Position numbers and translations under genes: made by a program. Shown one piece after another: positions 31,665 to 41,766 of a stretch of 49,333 nucleotides of DNA. Within the stretch, counting starts at the first letter, position 1; the number at the start of each line of letters is the position of its first letter. Under the pieces are notes generated by a model, which was not told the DNA's origin, searched no databases, and saw nothing but the letters and a program-made list of their open reading frames with translations. The DNA is taken from positions 1-49,333 of the forward strand of contig CAZQSF010000020.1 of assembly GCA_964595955.1 (NCBI GenBank). Direction: 5' to 3'. This DNA is from JAJDFU01 sp964595955. GTDB lineage: Bacteria > Bacteroidota > Bacteroidia > Chitinophagales > Saprospiraceae.

Positions 31665-32675
31665 TCAGTCAAATCCCTGAATGCCCTGCACCGAGGTGTA
31701 GCCAACCTTCTGTTTCTGCCCGGGGTGCACGATCGTGCTGGCGGTATGCGCCATGTGCGTGGCTTCGTGAAAACCGCACAAGATGAGCTTGAGCTTGCCG
31801 GGGTAAGTGTTGATATCGCCTATGGCGAAAACACCGGGCAGATGAGTGCTGTAATCCTTGGGGTCGACCACCACGTGCCCGTCTTCGATCTCCAGGCCCC
31901 AGTTGAGCAGAGGACCCAGTTGGGGGCAATAGCCGAACAGCGGCAGGAAGTAATCGGCAGCCAGCCATTCTTCGCCCCGGCTGCGGCGGGCGATCTTTAC
32001 CTGCCGGAGTTGCCCGTTCTCGCCCAGCACATCCACAACCTGGGTGTTGGTGTAAAGGTGAATGCGTCCCTGTTCGGCCAGTTGCTTTATTTTATCGGCG
32101 CTATCCGGAGCGCCGCGAAAACCCACCCGCCGATGCACCAGGGTGAGTTCGGCAGCTATATCGGCCAGTTGCAGGCACCAGTCCAGGGCACTGTCGCCTC
32201 CGCCGGCGATCACCACGCGTTTGTTCCTGAACTGTTCCGGATCTTTTACCTGGTAAAACAGGCTGCATTCTTCATAGGGCTCCAAACCTTCAATGCGGGG
32301 CTTGCGAGGTTCAAAACTGCCCATGCCGGCGGCCAGGGCCACTGCGGGAGCCTGAATGCGCGTGCCCAGGTGGGTGGTCACCTGGTATTTGCCATCGGGC
32401 AGGCGTTCCAGTTGCTCGGCCCGCTCGCCCAGGGTCATGCCCGGTTTGAAAGGGGCCATCTGCTCCATGAGGTTGTTCACCAGGTCCTCGGCGAGGATGG
32501 CCGGATAACCCGGAATGTCGTAGATGTGCTTGCGGGGGTACAGTTCGGTGAGTTGCCCCCCGGTATGGGGCAGCACGTCGATGAGGTGGGAACGCATTTT
32601 CAACAAGCCCGCTTCGAAAACGGCGAACAGGCCCACCGGGCCCGCTCCCACGATGATCAGGTCTGTGGTGATCAT
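31665..32675 (-). CDS. Ferredoxin-NADP reductase, thioredoxin-reductase-like (FNR2 type)
   Basis: 336 aa from ATG 32675 (MITTDLIIVGAGPVG). It has the FAD GxGxxG in VGAGPVGLFAVFEAG, the NADP-binding VVIAGGGDSALDWCLQLA, and the ATG-type GVFAIGDINTYPGK segment. It lacks the CxxC redox pair of true thioredoxin reductase, which fits FNR2/YumC-type ferredoxin-NADP reductase. C-terminal region: GFHEATHMAHTASTIVHPGQ. It probably moves electrons between NADPH and ferredoxin in the cytoplasm. It lies 58 bp downstream of the cbb3 accessory operon on the same strand and may be co-transcribed. Confidence 0.88.
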   Translation of the reverse strand: MITTDLIIVGAGPVGLFAVFEAGLLKMRSHLIDVLPHTGGQLTELYPRKHIYDIPGYPAILAEDLVNNLMEQMAPFKPGMTLGERAEQLERLPDGKYQVTTHLGTRIQAPAVALAAGMGSFEPRKPRIEGLEPYEECSLFYQVKDPEQFRNKRVVIAGGGDSALDWCLQLADIAAELTLVHRRVGFRGAPDSADKIKQLAEQGRIHLYTNTQVVDVLGENGQLRQVKIARRSRGEEWLAADYFLPLFGYCPQLGPLLNWGLEIEDGHVVVDPKDYSTHLPGVFAIGDINTYPGKLKLILCGFHEATHMAHTASTIVHPGQKQKVGYTSVQGIQGFD

Positions 32676-32733
32676 GTTGTATTTGGATTTGGTCAGGTTC
32701 TTCGAGTCCATCGCAGGTCTTAGCCCGCAGTCA

Positions 32734-33432
32734 TCAGTGGCACATCGGCACATCCTGGCCGGCTTCCCAGAAGCGGAAGTCGTGCGGGATGTCGAAGTTC
32801 ACGCCCCGCATGATGAGCAGCACGGCCATGACGGCCAGGGCGATGGGAGCCAACTTGCGGGCGTAACTTCGCCATTTGAGGGTGACGAACTGCCCGAGCA
32901 GGGCGGTGCTCAGCAACATGGGAAGCGTGCCGAGGCCGAAAGCGGCCATATAGGTTCCGCCGGCCAGGGCATTGCCGGTCGACAAAGCCCCTACAACGGC
33001 CATGTATACCAATCCGCAAGGGAGCAGGCCATTGAGCAGCCCGATCCCGAACAAGGTGCCCGGACCCCGGCCTTGCAGAAGGCTTCCCAGCCTCTGCTTA
33101 ACCCACTGGTTGAAGCGCAGCACTATGGGGATGCGCAGGAGTTGGTACTCGATGTTGACCGACAAGAAGACGGCTGCCAGCAGTGCGATCCCCACGGCGA
33201 TGGAAAACTGGGCTTGCAGCCCCGCCAGGTAGAGTCCTTTTCCCAGGGTGCCGATCAACAGCCCCAGCAAGGCATACATGAGTATTCGGCCGGCATTGTA
33301 CAGGAGCACGTTGCCGGCTGTCGCCCACCGGCTGCCCGCCTGATAGGGAAGCGCCAGGGCGATGGGGCCGCACATGCCTACACAGTGCAGGCTGCCGACA
33401 ATACCCAGGGTGAATGCCGTCCAGATGGCCAT
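32734..33432 (-). CDS. TauE/SafE (UreH-domain) membrane protein of the cbb3 cluster
   Basis: 232 aa with six or so membrane helices. The first helix carries SLHCVGMCGPIAL, the HCxGMCG metal-binding motif of UreH-domain transporters, and LLPCGLVYMAVVGAL holds a further conserved Cys in a helix. Such proteins sit in cbb3 oxidase operons of Bacteroidota and are thought to help copper delivery to the oxidase; the copper role is inferred. Adjoins fixH with no gap, so the two are clearly in the same operon. Confidence 0.85.
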   Translation of the reverse strand: MAIWTAFTLGIVGSLHCVGMCGPIALALPYQAGSRWATAGNVLLYNAGRILMYALLGLLIGTLGKGLYLAGLQAQFSIAVGIALLAAVFLSVNIEYQLLRIPIVLRFNQWVKQRLGSLLQGRGPGTLFGIGLLNGLLPCGLVYMAVVGALSTGNALAGGTYMAAFGLGTLPMLLSTALLGQFVTLKWRSYARKLAPIALAVMAVLLIMRGVNFDIPHDFRFWEAGQDVPMCH

Positions 33433-33870
33433 CTACAAAAAGAGTGTTTCTTCCGTGTAATAAGCCGTTCCATTGGCTTTCCAATCCACTTTGATCCGCC
33501 ACAAGCCGCCTTTGAGTTGGGTTGCGGGAATGCGCTGTACGAATTTGCTATTGGTTCGCACCGGCAGCCGAAAGTCGCGCTTGCTGTCCGAAGGACAAAA
33601 AAAGTGAATTTGCCCTTCCACCTTTCCCATCTCGTCCGGAAAGTCGAGCGCGATCATGCCGTCCCGATCCAGCCGGATGGCCAGGTCTTCCTTCAGCGCC
33701 AGGCTGTTGGCCATTTTGTCGTACTGGGCCTGGTAGGCAATATCCTTGGCGTAGTAATCATCGGCTACGAGACTGTGGTCGTAGCGCGTGCTTTTGATCA
33801 CCATGCCGACCATAGCCGCCACAAAGAGCGTGTAGGCCAGGGCAATTCCATATCCCCAATTCCATTTCAT
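33433..33870 (-). CDS. fixH: FixH-family cbb3 assembly protein
   Basis: 145 aa. One N-terminal membrane helix (YGIALAYTLFVAAMVGMVI) is followed by a periplasmic domain with the FixH pattern DDYYAKDIAYQAQYDKMANS and IHFFCPSDSKRDF, ending LKGGLWRIKVDWKANG. FixH assists insertion of metal centres into the cbb3 oxidase together with CcoG and CcoI. Seven bp after ccoG. Confidence 0.9.
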   Translation of the reverse strand: MKWNWGYGIALAYTLFVAAMVGMVIKSTRYDHSLVADDYYAKDIAYQAQYDKMANSLALKEDLAIRLDRDGMIALDFPDEMGKVEGQIHFFCPSDSKRDFRLPVRTNSKFVQRIPATQLKGGLWRIKVDWKANGTAYYTEETLFL

Positions 33871-33877
33871 GCTGCAC

Positions 33878-35398
33878 TTATTTTATCGGTCCTAAAAAGC
33901 TGGTCTTGACCCGGTCGATCAGCTGATCGCCTGAATACACTTCGATAACCAGCTTGTTCTTCTGGCTTTCCAGACTGTTCTTGTCCAATTCTACAAAGAA
34001 GGAGCCCTTTACGACATCGTTGGGCACGGTCGTGGGCAGCTGGCCTACGGGTTTTAGCCGGCCCACCGCATCCACCAGACGAAACTCGATGGGCATTTCC
34101 TCTTTGGTCTTGTTGATGATCTGATAGTTGTAGAGGTTGCTGATGTAGGTGTCGTCTACCTTTTGGTAAAGCATGCCCGGGGTGCGCTGGATGAGAGCTT
34201 CCACCTTGGTGCGCGTACTGAACAGGGCAACGTTGACGCCCAGCAACACCAACAGCAGAGCCGAGTAGGCTATGGAGCGCGCGTTGAAAAGCCGTTTTTT
34301 GGATTCCGCGATTCCCTTGTAGCTGTCGTAGCGAATGAGGCCGCGCGGGCGCCCGATCTTGTCCATCACACTATCGCAGGCATCGATGCAGGCCGTGCAA
34401 TTCACGCACTCCAGCTGAGTGCCGTTCCGGATGTCGATGCCGGTGGGGCATACGTGGACGCAGAGGTGGCAGTCGATGCAGTCGCCGAACTCCCGATTGG
34501 CCACGGGCACCGACGGATTGGCAAGCCCTGCCTGACTGCCGGCTGCCGTCACCTCCTGCTGGATGTCGGTGACGGGGTTGCCCGCCATTTCCTTGAAGGC
34601 CGCTTTTTTGGCCTTGGTCATTTTGCCGCGCGGTTCGCCCCGCACAAAGTCATAGGCCACGACAATGGAGTTCTGGTCCAGCATAACCCCCTGAAGCCGG
34701 CCGTACGGACAGATGGTGACGCAAACCTGCTCGCGCAGGTAGCTGAATACGAAATAAAAGGCGAAAGAGAACAGGATCATGGCTATGAAGCCGCCCAGGT
34801 TCTGTCCGATCGGCTCCGATGCAATGCGCATGACCTCTTCCACCCCGATAATGTAGGCAAGAAACGTATTGGCTACCAGTACGGCTATGGCGAAGAAAAT
34901 GCCCTGTTTGAGCACCTTTTTGAAGATCTTTTGCGTGGTCCAGGGAGCTGCGTTCAGCTTTTGCTGAGCTTTCCAGTCGCCTTCGATGGCGTATTCGATC
35001 TTTCGGAAGACCATTTCCATGAAGATCGTTTGTGGACACACCCAGCCGCAGAACAAGCGCCCGAAAACAACGGTGAACAAGACGATGAACACAATAAAGG
35101 TGATCATGGCCAGCACGAAGAGGTGGAAGTCCTGCGGGGCAAAGACCAGACCAAAGATCACGAACTTCCGTTCCAGGATATTGAATAGCAAAAGGGGCTC
35201 GCCGTTCACCTTAATGAAGGGCGCTCCAAACAGGAAAGCCAGCAGCCCCCAGCTGAGATAGGTGCGCCAGCGATAGAATCGGCCGCTCGGCTTCTTGGGG
35301 TAGATCCAAACCCGCTTTCCACGATCGTCCACCGTGGAGATGTGGTCGCGGTATTCTTCAGTGTCCTTGAGCGGCGTCTGCGGTGTGGGTTCGTTCAT
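33878..35398 (-). CDS. ccoG: Cytochrome c oxidase accessory protein CcoG
   Basis: 506 aa. Membrane helices occupy the N-terminal half, with the polyferredoxin-like FCGWVCPQTIFMEMVF and QVCVTICPYGRLQG. Two 4Fe-4S Cys clusters follow: CIDCHLCVHVCPTGID and CVNCTACIDACDSV (about 300-345). An Ig-like periplasmic domain ends the protein. CcoG reduces copper so that it can be used for the cbb3 oxidase. It is 73 bp downstream of ccoP. Confidence 0.96.
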   Translation of the reverse strand: MNEPTPQTPLKDTEEYRDHISTVDDRGKRVWIYPKKPSGRFYRWRTYLSWGLLAFLFGAPFIKVNGEPLLLFNILERKFVIFGLVFAPQDFHLFVLAMITFIVFIVLFTVVFGRLFCGWVCPQTIFMEMVFRKIEYAIEGDWKAQQKLNAAPWTTQKIFKKVLKQGIFFAIAVLVANTFLAYIIGVEEVMRIASEPIGQNLGGFIAMILFSFAFYFVFSYLREQVCVTICPYGRLQGVMLDQNSIVVAYDFVRGEPRGKMTKAKKAAFKEMAGNPVTDIQQEVTAAGSQAGLANPSVPVANREFGDCIDCHLCVHVCPTGIDIRNGTQLECVNCTACIDACDSVMDKIGRPRGLIRYDSYKGIAESKKRLFNARSIAYSALLLVLLGVNVALFSTRTKVEALIQRTPGMLYQKVDDTYISNLYNYQIINKTKEEMPIEFRLVDAVGRLKPVGQLPTTVPNDVVKGSFFVELDKNSLESQKNKLVIEVYSGDQLIDRVKTSFLGPIK

Positions 35399-35471
35399 AA
35401 TCCTTACTCTTCATCAGGTTGGGAAAAGAGGCAGACGCACTGCTGCTGTGCATCTGCTCTTTTCGCTTGGG

Positions 35472-36458
35472 TTATTCTTGCAGCATGCCGATCGAGGTTT
35501 CCTGCTCCGCATCGGCGGAGGTGGTATCCTTCTGCATGCTTTCCTGGTTTTCCACCTGTTCGGGCTGGAACAATTCCCCTTCCGGCTCCTTGGCGTTGGG
35601 CGGATTGGTGCCTTGCAGGCTTAGGATGTAGCTGGCTACCTGCTGCATCTGGGCAGGCCGAAGCTGCGATTTCCAGGAGATCATGCCTTTTTCCGGCACG
35701 CCGTACTTGATCGTTTTGAACACGTCGTTGATGCTGCCGCCGTGAACCCAGTACGCATCGGTCATGTTAGGACCGATCCCTCCTTCACCCAACTGGCCGT
35801 GGCAGGATGCGCAGTTGGTCAGGAAAATGGCCTCACCGGCAGCCAGTTCTGCCTCTTCCGTGATCATCGTCACGTTGGTCTCATCCACGTTGTTGGCCTG
35901 CTTGGCCAGATAGGCTTTCACCTCGGCTTCAGCCTGTTCCATCTGAGCCTCGTACTGTTCGGCCGAGCTTTTGCCGATGCCGGCAAAGTGATAGTACGTC
36001 ATGTATACTACCGCAAAGGCAATGGTGATGTAGAACATGGCGACCCACCAGGGCGGTAAGCTGTTGTCCAGCTCGCGGATGCCGTCGTATTCGTGGTCGA
36101 AAAGGATGTCTTTTTCCTTTTCCACCGGCACGACTTTGGTCCACCGCTTGTACAGGCGGTCCCAGAGCGATTTGCGCGGTTTCTGCACCTTTTCCAGCAT
36201 AGCTTCCATGCCGGCCTCCTGGTAAATTTTGATCTGCTGAATGCGGATCATGGCATTGAGCAGCTGAAACATAGCGGCCAGGGCCGCAATGATGACCACA
36301 GCCGACAGGGCCAGCAACCCCAGGGAGAAAAAGTCCGAATAAAAAGAGGCGGCGCCTCCGGCTTCCCCGGTAGCTCCGGCAGCATCCTGTGCCAGGCCGG
36401 GAACGGCCAGCAGAAAGCCGCCGGCCAGCAAAAGGAGTTTGGGTGTTTTATTCTTCAT
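35472..36458 (-). CDS. ccoP: Cbb3 oxidase subunit III CcoP, single-haem form
   Basis: 328 aa. The N-terminus (KLLLLAGGFLLAVPGLAQ) looks like a signal peptide. A first membrane segment (LGLLALSAVVIIAALAAMF) and a second (MFYITIAFAVVYMTYYHFA) surround the CcoP-type DNSLPPWWVAMF motif. One cytochrome c domain follows with CASCHG at about 214 and Met-rich MISWKSQLRPAQMQQVASY. Proteobacterial CcoP has two haem sites; one is normal in Bacteroidota. It overlaps ccoQ by 11 bp. It passes electrons from a soluble donor to CcoO. Confidence 0.95.
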   Translation of the reverse strand: MKNKTPKLLLLAGGFLLAVPGLAQDAAGATGEAGGAASFYSDFFSLGLLALSAVVIIAALAAMFQLLNAMIRIQQIKIYQEAGMEAMLEKVQKPRKSLWDRLYKRWTKVVPVEKEKDILFDHEYDGIRELDNSLPPWWVAMFYITIAFAVVYMTYYHFAGIGKSSAEQYEAQMEQAEAEVKAYLAKQANNVDETNVTMITEEAELAAGEAIFLTNCASCHGQLGEGGIGPNMTDAYWVHGGSINDVFKTIKYGVPEKGMISWKSQLRPAQMQQVASYILSLQGTNPPNAKEPEGELFQPEQVENQESMQKDTTSADAEQETSIGMLQE

Positions 36459-36648
36459 GATTGGCGGAGGTTTCTGTGGTTAGCGGATGGTTGTCTTCCA
36501 GGGGCATGTTCGCCATCTTCTCGATGTATTCCGGCTTGGAGCGCAAAATGGTCACGCTGCCGATGATGAACATAAATACAAAGGTGAGCAGGGCAAAAAT
36601 GGCCATCCAGTTGATGTTGCCAGCCGTTTCGAGCAGATACTTGTACAT
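36448..36648 (-). CDS. ccoQ: CcoQ-like small subunit
   Basis: 66 aa, with one membrane helix (WMAIFALLTFVFMFIIGSVT) and a short acidic tail ending SANHEE. Size, topology and position between ccoNO and ccoP identify a CcoQ/FixQ-like subunit that stabilises the oxidase. The last codons overlap the start of ccoP. Confidence 0.8.
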   Translation of the reverse strand: MYKYLLETAGNINWMAIFALLTFVFMFIIGSVTILRSKPEYIEKMANMPLEDNHPLTTETSANHEE

Positions 36649-36706
36649 CTTGTTGGGTGTTTGCAGGTTGGGAGAAGCCCGCCCCGGGCAGGCTTCTCCG
36701 AATCGT

Positions 36707-38839
<2,133 letters not shown>

Positions 38840-38854
38840 CAGATTTCCAGTTTT

Positions 38855-39016
38855 TTATGGTGTATCGTTTTCTGTTTGCTCGTCGTCGAGCAGGATGCGC
38901 ACGGAAGGGGTGTAATCATCGTCGTACTGTCCGCTGCGAATCGCCCACAGAAAGGCGCCCAGGAAACCCAAAGCAACGATGAGACTGACTAGAATGAGTA
39001 GAAAAAGAATGCCCAT
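38855..39016 (-). CDS. ccoS: Cbb3 oxidase assembly protein CcoS
   Basis: 53 aa from ATG 39016 (MGILFLLILVSLIVALGFLG). One membrane helix is followed by the CcoS hallmark WAIRSGQYDDDYTPS. An in-frame ATG at 39037 adds 7 residues (MRQIHGS) and is less likely. CcoS is needed for haem and copper insertion into CcoN. It is the first gene of the operon and lies 15 bp before ccoNO. Confidence 0.92.
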   Translation of the reverse strand: MGILFLLILVSLIVALGFLGAFLWAIRSGQYDDDYTPSVRILLDDEQTENDTP

Positions 39017-39086
39017 ACTCCCGTGGATTTGCCGCAAGTTACCGGCTTGATGAAGGGAGGCTTATGACGAACCTCAGACACTTCAG

Positions 39087-39098
39087 TGACTTTTGTCA
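39087..39098. promoter_or_regulatory. FNR-like palindrome before ccoS operon
   Basis: TGACTTTTGTCA, a perfect palindrome of the CRP/FNR type (TGAC-N4-GTCA), lies 71 nt before the ccoS ATG. It is identical to the site before ccoI at 41628-41639. About 22 nt separate it from a weak -7-like TAAGCCTC, as expected for an activator-dependent promoter. Confidence 0.7.
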
Positions 39099-39141
39099 TC
39101 TCCGAATAAGGACGTGCGTATGATGTTGGGAGGCTTGCATT

Positions 39142-41574
39142 TTACAGGCCCATCCGACGTCCGAGAAGCGAACTGGACAAGGTGCCGAACAGCACGATAG
39201 TGATAGAGCTCAAAGGCATGAGAATGGCAGCAATAACCGGCGAGAGCAGCCCCTGTACGGCAAAGCTCAGACCGATCACATTGTACACAAAAGCGATGCC
39301 GTAGGCGCCGTACACCAGCCGTATGCTGCGCCGGGCAAAGCGCAGAAAAGTGGGAAAGCGCTGAAAGACCCCGGCGTACAGGATGCCGTCGGAAGCGGGG
39401 GTGAAGTTGTTGGTGTTTTCCGTAACTACGATGCCGCAATCGCTTTGCTTAAGTGCACCGGCATCGTTGAGCCCGTCGCCGATCATGAGCACCTGTTCGC
39501 CCTGCTCCTGCAGCCGGCGGATAAAGGCGAGTTTTTCTTCGGGCTTTTGCTCGAACCTCATGTGTCCGTTGGAACCAAAAAAAGGCTCCAGCAAGGGGCG
39601 CTCCCGGTCGTTGTCGCCGGAAAGGAGGTAGCACTCGGCCTGTGTTCCCAGCGCATTCATCAGTTCGCGCGTACCCGGGCGGTAATAGGAGCGCAATTGA
39701 AAGCGTCCTTTTTGCCGGTCGTTGAATCGAAGATAAACGCCGCCCCTCTTGTCGGTGTCCGAAAGGCCGACGAAGGCGGGAGCGCCCAGTCGCAGGGCCA
39801 GATTGCCAAAAGTAGCCCGGATGCCCTGGCCGACCACCTCTTCCCAACGGTCGGGCTGCGGCAGGGGCTTGCCGGTCAACGATCGACTCAGGTGTTGGGC
39901 GATCTGCTGGCTGGCCGGGTGGTTGGAGGCCGAGGTGGCTGCCAGCAGGGCCGCTTTCTCTTCCTGGCGAAGCGCTTCGCCCTCGTAGGCGACTTCGCCC
40001 CGTTCGCGGACGGTCAGCGTGCCCGTCTTGTCGAAGACCACACTGCTGAAGCTGCTCAAGGCCTCGATCACAGCTGTATTTTTCAGGTAGAACCGGTGCC
40101 GACCCAATATGCGCAGCGCGTTGCCGAAAATGAAGGGAATGGCCAGCGCCACCGCACAAGGGCAGGCAATGATGAGCACGGCCGTAAAGGCCTGGATCGC
40201 CGTACCGCTGTCGCGCGGCAGCCAATAGGCCAGGGTGCCGAAGGCGATGAGCAGGATGACGGCGGTGAAGTATTTGCCCACCGTATTGGCCAGATTGCTG
40301 GCGTTGGATTCCTGGTTTTTGGCGAAAGCTTCGTCGTTCCACAGCTGGGTAAGGTAACTCTGAGATACCTTTCGCGTGAGGCTCAGCTCGATGGGCTGTC
40401 CCGTTTGCCGACCGCCGGCATAGAGCTTATCCCCGGTCCGTTTGTGTACCGGCTCGCTCTCGCCGGTCACGAAGCTGTAATCCACCTCGGCCTCGCCGCG
40501 AAGGAGGACGCTGTCGGCCGGGATGAGTTCGCCGTGGCGCACCCGGATCACATCGCCGGGCTCCAACTTGTCCAGGGAAACGGTCTCCCACTGCTGTTCC
40601 CCCTTTCGCTGGGCGGCAATGGGGAAATAGGATTTGTAGTCGCGCTCAAAGGAGATGTTGTGGTAGGTGCGCTGCTGAAACCACTTGCCGACCAGGAGGA
40701 AAAAGACCAGTCCGGCCAGGCTGTCGAGATAGCCTGCACCGGTGTGGCTGAGGATCTCGTACAGGCTTCGCCCGAATAGGGTGAGTATGCCCAAAGCGAT
40801 GGGCACGTCGATGTTGAGCTGGCGCTGCTGTAAGCCCAGCCAGGCGCTCTGCAGGTAGTCGCGCGCGCTATAGAACACCACGGGCAGAGCAAGCCCGATA
40901 TTGAGGTAGCCGAACAGCCGGAAAAAGAAGGAGTCGGCCGCCTTGTCCAGGCCCAGGTATTCGGGGAAGCTCAGCAGCATGATATTGCCGAAGGCAAAAC
41001 CGGCTACGCCCAGCTTGTAGTAAAAGGAACGCTCTACCAGAGGCCGGGATTCTTCGTCCAGGTCGCCCAGATTGATGGCCGGCGCGTAGCCGATTCGGTC
41101 CAGCAGCTCTACGATCTGGCGCAAGGCATGCGGGCCTTCGGCATAGCTTAGGTACAACTCTTTTTTGGTGAAATTCACCTTGGACTCGTGTACCTGTTCG
41201 TTCAGCTTATACAGGTTTTCCAGCAGCCAGATGCAGGAGGCACAATGGATCTGGGGAAGATAGAAGGTAATGCGGGTGAAGGTGCCGTCGGTAAAATCGA
41301 TGAGGCGCTCGCGCACCTCGGGATCGTCCAGAAAGGCGTACTCGGCCTTGGCCTTACCCTTCAGGCTGATGCCCGCTGTTTCGTCCAGGTCGTAATAGCG
41401 GCACAGATTGTTGGCATTGAGGATCTCGTAAACCGTCTGGCAGCCGGTGCAGCAAAACGACTTCTCGTCGAAACGCAGATGCGTTTCATCACAAGCTTCC
41501 CCGCAGTGGTAGCAGGCAACATCCGGTGAAGGTTGCCGGTGAGTCTTACCTAGGTCCTGGGTGGCTGCGGCCAT
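39142..41574 (-). CDS. ccoI: Copper-transporting P1B-type ATPase CcoI
   Basis: 810 aa. The N-terminus carries a Cys-rich segment (CYHCGEACD and FCCTGCQTVYEIL) that is usual for CcoI/FixI. An HMA-like domain has HCASCIWLLE near 110. The transport motifs are TGESEPV, ACPCAVAL near 470, DKTGTLTV near 512 (phosphorylated Asp) and MIGDGLNDAGAL near 696. It moves copper across the inner membrane for cbb3 assembly. It is a single transcription unit upstream of ccoS with its own FNR-like site. Confidence 0.96.
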   Translation of the reverse strand: MAAATQDLGKTHRQPSPDVACYHCGEACDETHLRFDEKSFCCTGCQTVYEILNANNLCRYYDLDETAGISLKGKAKAEYAFLDDPEVRERLIDFTDGTFTRITFYLPQIHCASCIWLLENLYKLNEQVHESKVNFTKKELYLSYAEGPHALRQIVELLDRIGYAPAINLGDLDEESRPLVERSFYYKLGVAGFAFGNIMLLSFPEYLGLDKAADSFFFRLFGYLNIGLALPVVFYSARDYLQSAWLGLQQRQLNIDVPIALGILTLFGRSLYEILSHTGAGYLDSLAGLVFFLLVGKWFQQRTYHNISFERDYKSYFPIAAQRKGEQQWETVSLDKLEPGDVIRVRHGELIPADSVLLRGEAEVDYSFVTGESEPVHKRTGDKLYAGGRQTGQPIELSLTRKVSQSYLTQLWNDEAFAKNQESNASNLANTVGKYFTAVILLIAFGTLAYWLPRDSGTAIQAFTAVLIIACPCAVALAIPFIFGNALRILGRHRFYLKNTAVIEALSSFSSVVFDKTGTLTVRERGEVAYEGEALRQEEKAALLAATSASNHPASQQIAQHLSRSLTGKPLPQPDRWEEVVGQGIRATFGNLALRLGAPAFVGLSDTDKRGGVYLRFNDRQKGRFQLRSYYRPGTRELMNALGTQAECYLLSGDNDRERPLLEPFFGSNGHMRFEQKPEEKLAFIRRLQEQGEQVLMIGDGLNDAGALKQSDCGIVVTENTNNFTPASDGILYAGVFQRFPTFLRFARRSIRLVYGAYGIAFVYNVIGLSFAVQGLLSPVIAAILMPLSSITIVLFGTLSSSLLGRRMGL

Positions 41575-41596
41575 GGTCTTTTTTCGGATTATTCTT

Positions 41597-41604
41597 CAAA
41601 AATA
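41597..41604 (-). promoter_or_regulatory. Candidate -7 promoter box of ccoI
   Basis: TATTTTTG on the minus strand, exact TAnnTTTG, 22 nt before the ccoI ATG. The FNR-like palindrome centre would lie near -43, the usual class II activator position. Confidence 0.6.
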
Positions 41605-41627
41605 GGGGGGCGGGAAAAGGAGGCGGA

Positions 41628-41639
41628 TGACTTTTGTCA
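41628..41639. promoter_or_regulatory. FNR-like palindrome before ccoI
   Basis: TGACTTTTGTCA, identical to the site before ccoS at 39087-39098, lies 23 nt upstream of the -7 box of ccoI. The coincidence of sequence and position at both cbb3 promoters suggests a shared oxygen-responsive regulator. Confidence 0.75.
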
Positions 41640-41766
41640 GCCTTCGCGGTACCTGACTTTCCGTTGATACTTCGCGAGCCCGAGGCGCAGCCGTTTTATT
41701 CGGGCTAGGTTGGCATCGGTTCGCGGTTTCCGTTTGCAACCCAATATCGCTCTTCCCGGGAAGCGA

